Below are positions 51,558-58,261 of a stretch of DNA of 64,000 nt, piece after piece; the stretch's first letter is position 1; each line of letters starts with the position of its first letter. The stretch is from contig OZ244139.1 of the NCBI GenBank assembly GCA_965216205.1, forward strand, positions 5,456,001 through 5,520,000, read 5' to 3'. Source of the DNA: CADEDH01 sp965216205. GTDB taxonomy: Bacteria; Actinomycetota; Acidimicrobiia; Acidimicrobiales; SZUA-35. The notes under the pieces were generated by a model that saw only the letters and a list, made by a program, of their open reading frames with translations, ran no database searches and was not told the DNA's origin. A program made the position numbers and the translations under genes.

Positions 51558-52534
51558 TGGCCGCCATCCGTCGAGACATCACCACCAACGCCCAGGACGC
51601 CCAACGGTTCGTCGAGGGAATCCAGGCGCTGAAGGCGCAGCCCACCGGGCTCACGACCGCAGGCCTCGGGATCCCCGGCGGCGCTGCCGGTTCGCAGGAT
51701 CTCTCCCGCTACGACCTCTACGCGATCTGGCACTACGTGACCATGCGGGAGACGTTCTCCGGCAACCGTCGCAATGCCGCCCACTCCGGGCCGGTGTTCC
51801 TCCCCTGGCACCGCTGGTTCCTCCTGCTGCTCGAGTTCGACATCCGGGCGGCGCTCGGCCTCGACCGTGACGACTTCGGCCTCCCCTACTGGAACTGGGT
51901 GGCCGACGGTGAGGGGTTCAGCCCGGCGCAACAGGTGACCCAGCCCGCGCTCTGGGGGATCATCGGCGGCAACGGGCAGGACGGGCTCGGCCACCTGATC
52001 GACGATGGGCCGTTCAGCGGCGCCGCCGGCTTCGCGGTTCGGGTCGGTCAGGAGGGCTTCGGCCTGCAGGCCGAGAACCGGCCCTTGCGACGCCGCTTCC
52101 GCAACCGGGGGAACCGACTGCCCCGCCAGGTCGACCTCGATCGGACGATGGCGCCCGACGACTACGATGCCGACGGTCTCGACACCACGGTGGAGACCGC
52201 GTTCCGGAACCTGCTGGAGGGGTGGCGGCCGAGGACGCAGACGGTGCTCTCCCAGATGCACAATCGGGTGCACGTGTGGGTGGGGGGCGACATGGATCCT
52301 GGCACGTCGCCCAACGACCCGGTGTTCTTCCTCAACCACTGCTTCGTCGACAAGCTCTGGGCCGACTGGCAGCAGGACCATCCAGCATCGCCGTATGTGC
52401 CGGGTGGTCAGTCACCGGCCGGCGATCCGCTGTTCCGTCACCGGGCCGGGGATCCCCTGCTCTCGCTGCTGACCCAGGTCCAGCCGTCGGTCCAGTCGAT
52501 GTTCGACGTATCGGACTTCTACGTGTACCAGTAA
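51557..52534 (+). CDS. Tyrosinase family copper enzyme
   Basis: A 325-residue type-3 copper oxidase that hydroxylates phenols and oxidises catechols. The CuA site uses His59 (AIWHYV), His76 (AAHSGPVFLPWHRW) and His85. CuB uses His235 and His239 (MHNRVHVWVGG) and His261 (VFFLNHCFVD), the last at the usual 22-residue distance. The typical Asn/Glu environment LPYWNWVADG is present. It lacks a signal peptide, so export would need the partner protein, as in Streptomyces MelC2. It is translationally coupled to the Cys/His-rich gene before it. Confidence 0.9.
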   Translation: MAAIRRDITTNAQDAQRFVEGIQALKAQPTGLTTAGLGIPGGAAGSQDLSRYDLYAIWHYVTMRETFSGNRRNAAHSGPVFLPWHRWFLLLLEFDIRAALGLDRDDFGLPYWNWVADGEGFSPAQQVTQPALWGIIGGNGQDGLGHLIDDGPFSGAAGFAVRVGQEGFGLQAENRPLRRRFRNRGNRLPRQVDLDRTMAPDDYDADGLDTTVETAFRNLLEGWRPRTQTVLSQMHNRVHVWVGGDMDPGTSPNDPVFFLNHCFVDKLWADWQQDHPASPYVPGGQSPAGDPLFRHRAGDPLLSLLTQVQPSVQSMFDVSDFYVYQ

Positions 52535-52584
52535 CCAGTAGCAGCCCGGGGGGCTCCGGCGAGGCCGGTAACGCCGGTCACGAG

Positions 52585-52590
52585 TAGGGT
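52585..52590 (+). promoter_or_regulatory. -10 box (TAGGGT) before the 11-residue leader ORF
   Basis: TAGGGT is followed by 6 nt and the ATG of a short reading frame, the spacing of a leaderless start in this genome. Confidence 0.4.
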
Positions 52591-52596
52591 CGGGCG

Positions 52597-52632
52597 ATGC
52601 TCGCTGGGTCTCGGGAGGCTGGACACCGATGA
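52597..52632 (+). CDS. Putative 11-residue leader peptide coupled to the CoA-transferase gene
   Basis: The reading frame encodes MLAGSREAGHR and stops in a TGA that overlaps the ATG of the next gene (ATGA). It begins 6 nt after a TAGGGT box, so an mRNA from that promoter would start with this ORF, and its reading would bring ribosomes to the GGGAGG site before the main start. It may be a regulatory or coupling peptide. Its short length means it could also be chance. Confidence 0.35.
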   Translation: MLAGSREAGHR

Positions 52633-53922
52633 CGGTCGACGAGGTGCCGAGGCCGCGGGTCGACGGGCGGCGGGGCGAGGCCGCGACGATGCACCAGGCG
52701 ATCGAGGCGCTGGCCGACTGCCGCCGGATCTACCTGGCCGGCGGTTGCGGCGCGCCGACGGCGGTCGCCGAGGCGCTGGTGGCCGAGCGTCACCGGTGGG
52801 ACCGGCTCGAACTGGTGACCGACTACCTGCTCGAACCGCTGCCCGTGTTCGCCCACCCCGGCGAGCCGTTCCACCTGCTCAGCCTCCAGCCGAGCCTCGC
52901 GGTGAACGGCATGCGGGAGGCCGGCGCGCTCGGCAACGTGCCGGTGAGCCTCCGCCACTTCGCCAAGCTCACCCGACCGGATGGGGCGCTGGCGATCGAT
53001 GCCGCCGTGATCCACGTCAGCCGGCCAGGGCCCGAGGGACGATTCAGCCTCGGCGTCAACGTGGGGATACCGGTGGAGATGATCGTGAACGCACCGCTGG
53101 TGGTGGCCCAGGTCAATCCCCGCATGCCGTACACCTACGGCGCAGGTGAGCTGGATCGCGACGAGATCGACCTGCTGGTCGACGTCGACCATCCGCTGGT
53201 GGAGTTGCCGCCCAGCACGGTCGACGAGGTGGCCGAGCGGATCGGCGCGCTGGTGGCCAGCGAGGTGCCGGATCAGTCGACCATCCAGTTCGGCGTGGGG
53301 GCGATCCCGAAGGCGGTGCTGGCGGCGCTGGGTGGCCATCGGGATCTCGGGATCCACGGCGGGATGATCGGCGACGAGGTGGTCGCCCTCCACGCCAGCG
53401 GTGCGCTGACCGGCGCCCACAAGCCGACGTGGCCGGGGAAGATGGTGGTGGGGGCGGTGCTCGGCGGCCAGCCGTCGTTCGAGTTCGCCGACCGCAACCC
53501 CGATCTGCTGATGGTGCCGTCGACGATCTCCCACGGCCCCGGTGCGCTGGGGGCGCTCGATCGGTTCGTGGCGATCAACTCGGCGGTCGAGGTGGCGCTA
53601 GATGGGTCGGTCAACGCGGAGATGGTGGGCAGCCGGGTGCTGTCGGGCCCCGGTGGCCAACCCGACTACCTGATCGGGGCGGCCGAGGCGGCCAATGGCC
53701 GGTCGATCATCGCGCTGCCGTCCACGGCCGGTCGCGACGGCTCCCGGTCACGCATCGTCAGCCGAGCTCGCGGCGGGAGCCACCGTGACCGGCGTGCGCT
53801 CGTTCGCCGACCTCGTCATCACCGAGCACGGCGTGGCCCGGCTCAAAGGCCGCACCGTGGCGGAGCGAGCCGACGCCCTCCGGGCGATCGCCCACCCGGA
53901 TCTCCGGGCAGGGCTGGGCTGA
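52629..53922 (+). pseudogene. Acetyl-CoA hydrolase/transferase family gene with a frameshift near its 3' end
   Basis: A CoA-transferase gene of the 4-hydroxybutyrate/acetate type, about 430 residues if restored. The first 375 residues are in frame: AGGCGAPTAVAEALVAER, FGVGAIPKAVLAAL, and the part with the CoA-bound Glu region (GIHGGMIGDEVV), then IIALPSTAGRDGSRSRIV. At 53760 one extra base (A in GTCAGCCGAG) moves the frame. The family's C-terminal end (FADLVITEHGVARLKGRTVA, then RAIAHPDLR) continues in the other frame to a stop at 53922. The original frame runs on to 53999 without family sequence. An assembly error is possible. Confidence 0.72.
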
Positions 53923-54511
53923 GGTCGGGGCTGACCTTGCCGACCGCTTGGCGCACTTATCGACATCGATCCGTCATCGTGGCGCGTCCGAGCATCTAAT
54001 CAAGGTGCCAGCCTGAGCTGATCTCCACCGGCCAGCACAGGCCCCGTCGATAGTGGGCCCCGCGACGGGGTCTCAGGGGCAGCTGCATCCGATCGGCTCA
54101 ACATCCCACCTGGAGACGACTGCCGTCAACAAGATCGCCAGAATCCTTCAACGGGTGCTCCTCATGAAGACCTTCTGGTAACTAAAGAACCACTGAGCAA
54201 TCCGTCCCAATCTCGAACCTCGGAGCAATCCAGCTAGGGATTATTGCCTACATACGTTATCCATATTGGTCACTTGTTTCAGAGATTGCCAGCTATATTC
54301 AGGCAGTCGACCGACCCGAGACGTGCTGTTACGACGCTCGGTTGAGTGGACGGTAGAGCAGCGAGAACCCGACCTTTCAGCGCGCCATGTGCCAGCAAGG
54401 GACGGCCCGCTAGACGTTTGATGACCGTGCAGACTTCGATTCAAAGTAGCACATCAGAGTGTTCACGCTGTAGCAGTGGCGCTCCGCACACACCAATCTG
54501 GGAGGGCCACG
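53923..54511. other. Non-coding stretch at the start of the low-GC region
   Basis: About 590 bp without a supported gene. From about 53990 the sequence becomes clearly richer in A and T, as in TTATCCATATTGGTCACTTG near 54258. The short frames here lack ribosome sites and coding codon use. A small GC stem (CCCCG-CGA-CGGGG) lies near 54058. No integrase, tRNA or direct repeat marking an island end was seen. Confidence 0.5.
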
Positions 54512-54934
54512 TTGCATTTAGGGAGTCTAGGCCCCTCGCGAGACGGCGGTTGGATCAAGGCCCGTGCATCGGGCAATGGTGGTGCTTGCTGTGTTACCCT
54601 AAAAGCCATTTCAGACAAGGTCGTTGCGCTAGCTGATTCGAAGGCCCGTCGAGCGGAAGGTTACGTCGCTCACTTCGACCTAGTGATCGCCCTTTCGGCG
54701 ACTGGATACCAGGAAGTTCGAGAAGCAATCGCTGAGAACGATGTTGGTCAATCGGGCATTATCGCACGTCATCGCGAGATGAGTGTTGAGAGGCTTGATG
54801 ATGGCTCGGTAGTAACTACTTCGACTCTCGACGGCACGAGGCTGGACTTCCTACCTGCCGAATGGGATGCGTATGTCGGGGCAATCCGAAATAACGAACT
54901 CCGACTTGAGGATCTTCTTACGGCCAAAAGGTAG
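54512..54934 (+). CDS. DUF397-like protein with a central insertion
   Basis: A 140-residue protein. Both ends of a DUF397 domain are visible: SGNGGACCVTLKAISDKVV and ALADSK near the start, and RLDFLPAEWDAYVGAIRNNEL at the end. A usual DUF397 joins these within 20 residues; here about 70 residues lie between them. DUF397 proteins pair with Scr1-type regulators, and such a gene lies convergent next door. The start is TTG at 54512, placed 6 nt after GGGAGG; a GTG at 54476 is the alternative. Codon use is less GC-biased than in the neighbours, which suggests transfer. Confidence 0.55.
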   Translation: MHLGSLGPSRDGGWIKARASGNGGACCVTLKAISDKVVALADSKARRAEGYVAHFDLVIALSATGYQEVREAIAENDVGQSGIIARHREMSVERLDDGSVVTTSTLDGTRLDFLPAEWDAYVGAIRNNELRLEDLLTAKR

Positions 54935-54950
54935 TCGTCCGAGCCGTATT

Positions 54951-55799
54951 CTAGATTTCCTCCATTTTTTCTCGAATCAACGCCCTGGAGTCTACCTCGT
55001 CGAGGCTCGAAGATAGGGCTAGCTCGTAGTCAAGAACGAGTGACCGAACAAGTGAATCATCGTCACTAAGTGTCAGAAGCCCACCACCTTCGATCCAGGC
55101 GGTCGTGGGAAGATGATCGCTCGGAAACTCGAATAGTACGACCGTTGACGATGTAATCATTCCCAAAGGCGTGCCGACGAACGGCTGTACGCGTACACGT
55201 GCCACCGACGAGTCAATCAACTCTAGAAGCTTGATCAGTTGACCGCGGAGTACCTCGGGACCGCCAAACTGCTGTACAAGTGCAGCTTCGCTGAGAAGAA
55301 GCTCCATCTCAAGGGGTTCAGGCTCGGTCAACCGCTCTTGGCGGCGCATTCTGATTTCGACAAATCTCCAGGCCTCACCTCGCGGCGTATCAGTCGCAGC
55401 GTTGACTACCGCAGTGGCGTATTGTTCTGTTTGAGCCAGCCCAGTCATTAGGCGACCCTCGAATATCCTTACGCGACTCGCCCCCTGTTCAAGTCCAATG
55501 AACTCGATGAACTGCTCCTCTAGGTATGCGCTATGCTTCTCCCACCAACCGGTGTGACGGCCAGCCTTCAGTAGGTCAGCTAGCTCTAAGGCATCCTTCT
55601 CGTCAGTCTCAAGCAGATCAACGAGATCCGGGAGCCTTGTATCAGCAAGAACAGTGTGTGCATTCTCGATCTTCGAGTAGTACACGCGGGACAGGCCCAA
55701 GCCCTTTGCTACCTGGGCGGCGGTGAGTCCGAGTTCCGTGCGGCGGTTGCGCACTCGGATGCCAAACTCTCGGCGAGCCGTGGTTGGCGACTGGGGCAT
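54951..55799 (-). CDS. Helix-turn-helix regulator with DUF5753 (Scr1 family)
   Basis: A 282-residue DNA-binding protein. The N-terminal XRE helix-turn-helix (about residues 9-65) reads FGIRVRNRRTELGLTAAQVA and KGLGLSRVYYSKIENAHTVL, followed by a DUF5753 domain with IFEGRLMTGLAQTEQYA, LLLSEAALVQQFGGPEVLRG and IDSSVARVRVQPFVGTPLGM. These regulators are common in Streptomyces and relatives and pair with DUF397 proteins. Start at ATG 55799, where the family sequence begins. The gene, like its neighbour, is poorer in GC than the surroundings. Confidence 0.87.
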   Translation of the reverse strand: MPQSPTTARREFGIRVRNRRTELGLTAAQVAKGLGLSRVYYSKIENAHTVLADTRLPDLVDLLETDEKDALELADLLKAGRHTGWWEKHSAYLEEQFIEFIGLEQGASRVRIFEGRLMTGLAQTEQYATAVVNAATDTPRGEAWRFVEIRMRRQERLTEPEPLEMELLLSEAALVQQFGGPEVLRGQLIKLLELIDSSVARVRVQPFVGTPLGMITSSTVVLFEFPSDHLPTTAWIEGGGLLTLSDDDSLVRSLVLDYELALSSSLDEVDSRALIREKMEEI

Positions 55800-56006
55800 T
55801 CGGGGTCCTCGACAGGCTGCGAGCCGATGCGACGATCGGCGTACCGTACCAGGTATGCGACACTGGTGGTGGTTCTTCGGGGCTGCTCCTAGTTGACGTA
55901 ACCCTGGGAACGCCACCATACTTGCGGGTAGCCAGAGTTGTTTCAAGCTCTAACGAACGTCAGTGCCGACTTCCCTCTCGGGGGACGTAACACAAGGGGG
56001 ACGGCC

Positions 56007-56447
56007 ATGACATCACCAACCCGACAGCTTGTTTCTGGAGCCTTCGTCGGGAGAGTCCGGTCGATCGATCCGGATCGAGGTCCGCCACGCACAAGGGGCC
56101 GGCCTCGCCTGTCAGCAAACTGCCAGCCCCTTGCTCGCCGCAACGCTTCTCCCCAGTGGGGAGGCCGCGTCGACGTTCATGATGTGATCTCAATTGTAGA
56201 TCCGCCTGGTCGGGATTGGAATGTGACGGTCGGCCCACGCGGTTCGGGGCCAGCCAGCAGACCCACCCTTGGCAGATACGACGAGCGCTGTCAGTGCAGA
56301 ACGCTGCCAGAGGCCGGGTCCCGAGCAGCTCGGGCAGATTCAACGCGCAGCGTCGGTGCAGAACGCTGCCAGACGACGGCTGGAGCCGGCGCACCAACGG
56401 GCACGCCCGGCCCCGCGCAACCATCACCACGCAACGAGAGAAAGTGA
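56007..56447 (+). CDS. Hypothetical protein, 146 residues, low complexity
   Basis: The frame starts MTSPTRQLVSGAFVGRVRSI behind a strong AAGGGGG ribosome site and runs 146 residues without a known domain. It is rich in Arg, Pro, Gly and Thr. The three frames 56007, 56455 and 56715 follow each other closely (7-bp gap, then a 4-bp overlap), as in an operon. An imperfect 62-bp repeat lies inside its 3' half. Coding status is uncertain. A Met-Thr-Ser start and basic composition would be consistent with a nucleic-acid-binding protein, but that is not shown. Confidence 0.35.
   Translation: MTSPTRQLVSGAFVGRVRSIDPDRGPPRTRGRPRLSANCQPLARRNASPQWGGRVDVHDVISIVDPPGRDWNVTVGPRGSGPASRPTLGRYDERCQCRTLPEAGSRAARADSTRSVGAERCQTTAGAGAPTGTPGPAQPSPRNERK
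56294..56373. repeat. Imperfect direct repeat, 62-bp period
   Basis: GTGCAGAACGCTGCCAGA is present twice, at 56294-56311 and 56356-56373. Flanking bases match partly (GTCAGTGCAG / GTCGGTGCAG and GGCAGAT before each unit). Confidence 0.85.
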
Positions 56448-56454
56448 GGCGCCA

Positions 56455-56718
56455 ATGAGCGCACAGCTAGCCAGCAACCACACGTCGACCTGCCTTCGGG
56501 CGGATCATCCACCGGGCGAGCGGGACCCGACAACCGTCGCCCGAGAACCGGTCGGGGACGAGCGCCGAGCCTTGGAAGCAGACGGCGCCCGTCCCCTGTC
56601 AGCACACGAGCCCCGTTCAGAGCTCCTGCCGGACAACCCCGACTCTAGCCACTCGCGGCCGCACGGTCTGCCGAAGGCGACCGGCGCCACAGGTCGCCCA
56701 CCAGGGTGGCTGCCATGA
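56455..56718 (+). CDS. Small hypothetical protein, 87 residues
   Basis: A polar 87-residue protein beginning MSAQLASNHTSTCLRADHPP, with no membrane helix and no known domain; it is probably unstructured. GAGG stands 7 nt before the ATG, and its stop overlaps the ATG of the OmpA-like gene (ATGA). This supports a real, translationally coupled gene. It could also work mainly as a coupling frame. Confidence 0.4.
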   Translation: MSAQLASNHTSTCLRADHPPGERDPTTVAREPVGDERRALEADGARPLSAHEPRSELLPDNPDSSHSRPHGLPKATGATGRPPGWLP

Positions 56719-57314
56719 GGAGCAAAGCATGGATGGCGGGCTTCGCAGCGGGCCTCCTCGGCTTCGCAGTCCCGGGTCACATCGTGGCCGACCTCAAGCT
56801 GCACGTGACCACCGGTCGCGGCCCGGCGCAGTCATCAGGCATAGGAGTGGCGGAGGTCTTCGTCAGCGACGAACCAGCCCCCTACGTCGAAGACCAGGAC
56901 CGCTGCTTCACACCAGCGGCCCTGGCCGACTTCGGCGTGATCGGCGGATTCGACACGGATAGCGCCGAGCCACCGCCGGGGAGCGGACAGTGGATCGCGT
57001 CCCTCGTGGCCGTGGTCCAGCAGAGCCCGTGCCTGGTCGACCGCGACGGGTCGGTGTGTCCATCCGGCGACGCCGTCTACGACGTGACCGGTCACGCTGA
57101 CGAGCGCGACTCGTCGCGGCCGGGTGGCAACCTGGCGTTGTCATTCGAGCGAGCCGAGCGGGTCGCAAGCGCGCTCGTCACCGGCGGCGTCGCAGCAGGC
57201 ACGGTGCGGGGACGGGCCGACCTGGACCCGTCGCCGTCGCCAGTGCCCGACCAGCGGTCCGACGAGAAGCGGTGGTCGGATGACCGAAGGGTGGTGATCG
57301 TTCCACGCTGTTGA
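56715..57314 (+). CDS. OmpA-like peptidoglycan-associated membrane protein
   Basis: A 199-residue protein with an N-terminal membrane anchor or signal (about residues 5-25, WMAGFAAGLLGFAVPGHIVA). The C-terminal 90 residues match the OmpA/MotB peptidoglycan-binding fold: VTGHADERD, LALSFERAERVASALVTGGV and WSDDRRVVIVPR. The Asp and Arg that bind diaminopimelate correspond to the GHADE and DDRRV segments. It should sit at the outer face of the membrane and touch the cell wall. The family is less usual in Gram-positive actinobacteria than in proteobacteria. Confidence 0.68.
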   Translation: MRSKAWMAGFAAGLLGFAVPGHIVADLKLHVTTGRGPAQSSGIGVAEVFVSDEPAPYVEDQDRCFTPAALADFGVIGGFDTDSAEPPPGSGQWIASLVAVVQQSPCLVDRDGSVCPSGDAVYDVTGHADERDSSRPGGNLALSFERAERVASALVTGGVAAGTVRGRADLDPSPSPVPDQRSDEKRWSDDRRVVIVPRC

Positions 57315-57428
57315 CCAGTGGCGCTCGAACACAGCGCTCGAACACCCGAGTCGGATGCGGCCCCGAACCGGCGCAGTGGAACCCGGGTCCATCCCCCCGT
57401 GGACCCGGGTTCGATCAGTCGGCGGGCC

Positions 57429-58082
57429 TCACGAGAGCCCGCGGAAGACCGCGAACCGCACATCCATGCATTCAGTCGTGGGGTTGGGCCCGGGGGTGCC
57501 GTACTCATCGCCGAACGGGTGATCGCACCCGCCCGCGAACGAGTTGAGCTGTTCCCCGACGAGTCCGGGAACCACCGGACCGTGAGCGTGAACGACGAGG
57601 TGGACCTCGGTTCCCATGGCGTCCTCCAGCCCGGTGTTGGACTGGATCCCCGGGAGAGCATCGGGGAAGCCGACGATGTCTTCACCCTCGGCAAGGCGGG
57701 CGGTGATGTGGGCCGTGCCGTTCTCGCCCACAACCACCCCACCGGCGTAGCCGAGGTCGGACACGACCGCCGGGTTGGTGAGGTCCCACGGACCGCACTC
57801 GCCGGGGAAGAGGCATGCCTCTGGCTGGTTGAAGAGGATCCACCACAACGTGTACACACCGGGTTCGAGGTCCTCGGCGGCGACTCGGGCCTGGATGTCG
57901 TGCTCGCCTCTGACCAGAGTGGCCTCTCCGGCCGGTGCCGGTGGTTCGGTTCCGGTCGGCACCGTGAAGACGGTCGTCTCCGTCGTCACGCCCGGGATGG
58001 CGGCGGCTGAGGTAGCCAGAACGGCGGTCGCCATCAGGGCGATGCCGACCGCCGTCGCCAATCGGTTCGTTCGTCTCTTCAT
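57429..58082 (-). CDS. Secreted protein of unknown function
   Basis: A 217-residue protein with a clear signal peptide (MKRRTNRLATAVGIALMATA, cleavage near AAA-I). The mature part is a beta-rich domain found in several secreted actinobacterial proteins: VRGEHDIQARVAAEDLEPGV, YTLWWILFNQPEACLFPGEC, AGGVVVGENGTAHITARLAE and GTEVHLVVHAHGPVVPG. The pattern recalls CHRD or superoxide-dismutase-like modules only loosely. GGAGG precedes the ATG. Divergent from the large regulator gene. Confidence 0.65.
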   Translation of the reverse strand: MKRRTNRLATAVGIALMATAVLATSAAAIPGVTTETTVFTVPTGTEPPAPAGEATLVRGEHDIQARVAAEDLEPGVYTLWWILFNQPEACLFPGECGPWDLTNPAVVSDLGYAGGVVVGENGTAHITARLAEGEDIVGFPDALPGIQSNTGLEDAMGTEVHLVVHAHGPVVPGLVGEQLNSFAGGCDHPFGDEYGTPGPNPTTECMDVRFAVFRGLS

Positions 58083-58177
58083 CTCGCGGGTCCTCCAGTC
58101 GGGTCGGCCGGTTGACCGACGGTCCAGCGAGCGTCGCCCGCCTCGGTTGCAGCTCGGTGACAGGTGCTGACCGGGGC

Positions 58178-58183
58178 TAGGGT
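58178..58183 (+). promoter_or_regulatory. -10 box (TAGGGT) before the 23-residue leader ORF
   Basis: TAGGGT stands 6 nt before the ATG of a 23-codon frame that runs into the large regulator gene, the same design as at 52585. Confidence 0.42.
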
Positions 58184-58189
58184 CGAACC

Positions 58190-58261
58190 ATGGGGGACGG
58201 GCGTTTGCCCTGTTCGAGGCGTTGCGGAGCTGCAACGACGGTCGTTCAGGCTGAAGGGTGA
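58190..58261 (+). CDS. Putative 23-residue leader peptide coupled to the large regulator gene
   Basis: The frame encodes MGDGRLPCSRRCGAATTVVQ plus three residues and ends in a TGA that shares one base with the ATG at 58261 (TGATG). It begins 6 nt behind TAGGGT. With two cysteines and two arginine pairs it could act as a stalling peptide that adjusts regulator synthesis. Coding is supported only by position and overlap. Confidence 0.38.
   Translation: MGDGRLPCSRRCGAATTVVQAEG

Noticed and set aside
52629..53999. CoA-transferase as an intact 456-residue protein
   Set aside because: The last 80 residues of that frame have no family sequence and are Arg/Pro-rich, while the true C-terminus is in another frame.
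53923..56006. Integrase or transposase in the low-GC region
   Set aside because: None of the frames shows a catalytic motif, so a mobile element cannot be claimed.
57315..57428. Short frames after the OmpA-like gene
   Set aside because: They lack ribosome sites and lie between convergent genes.
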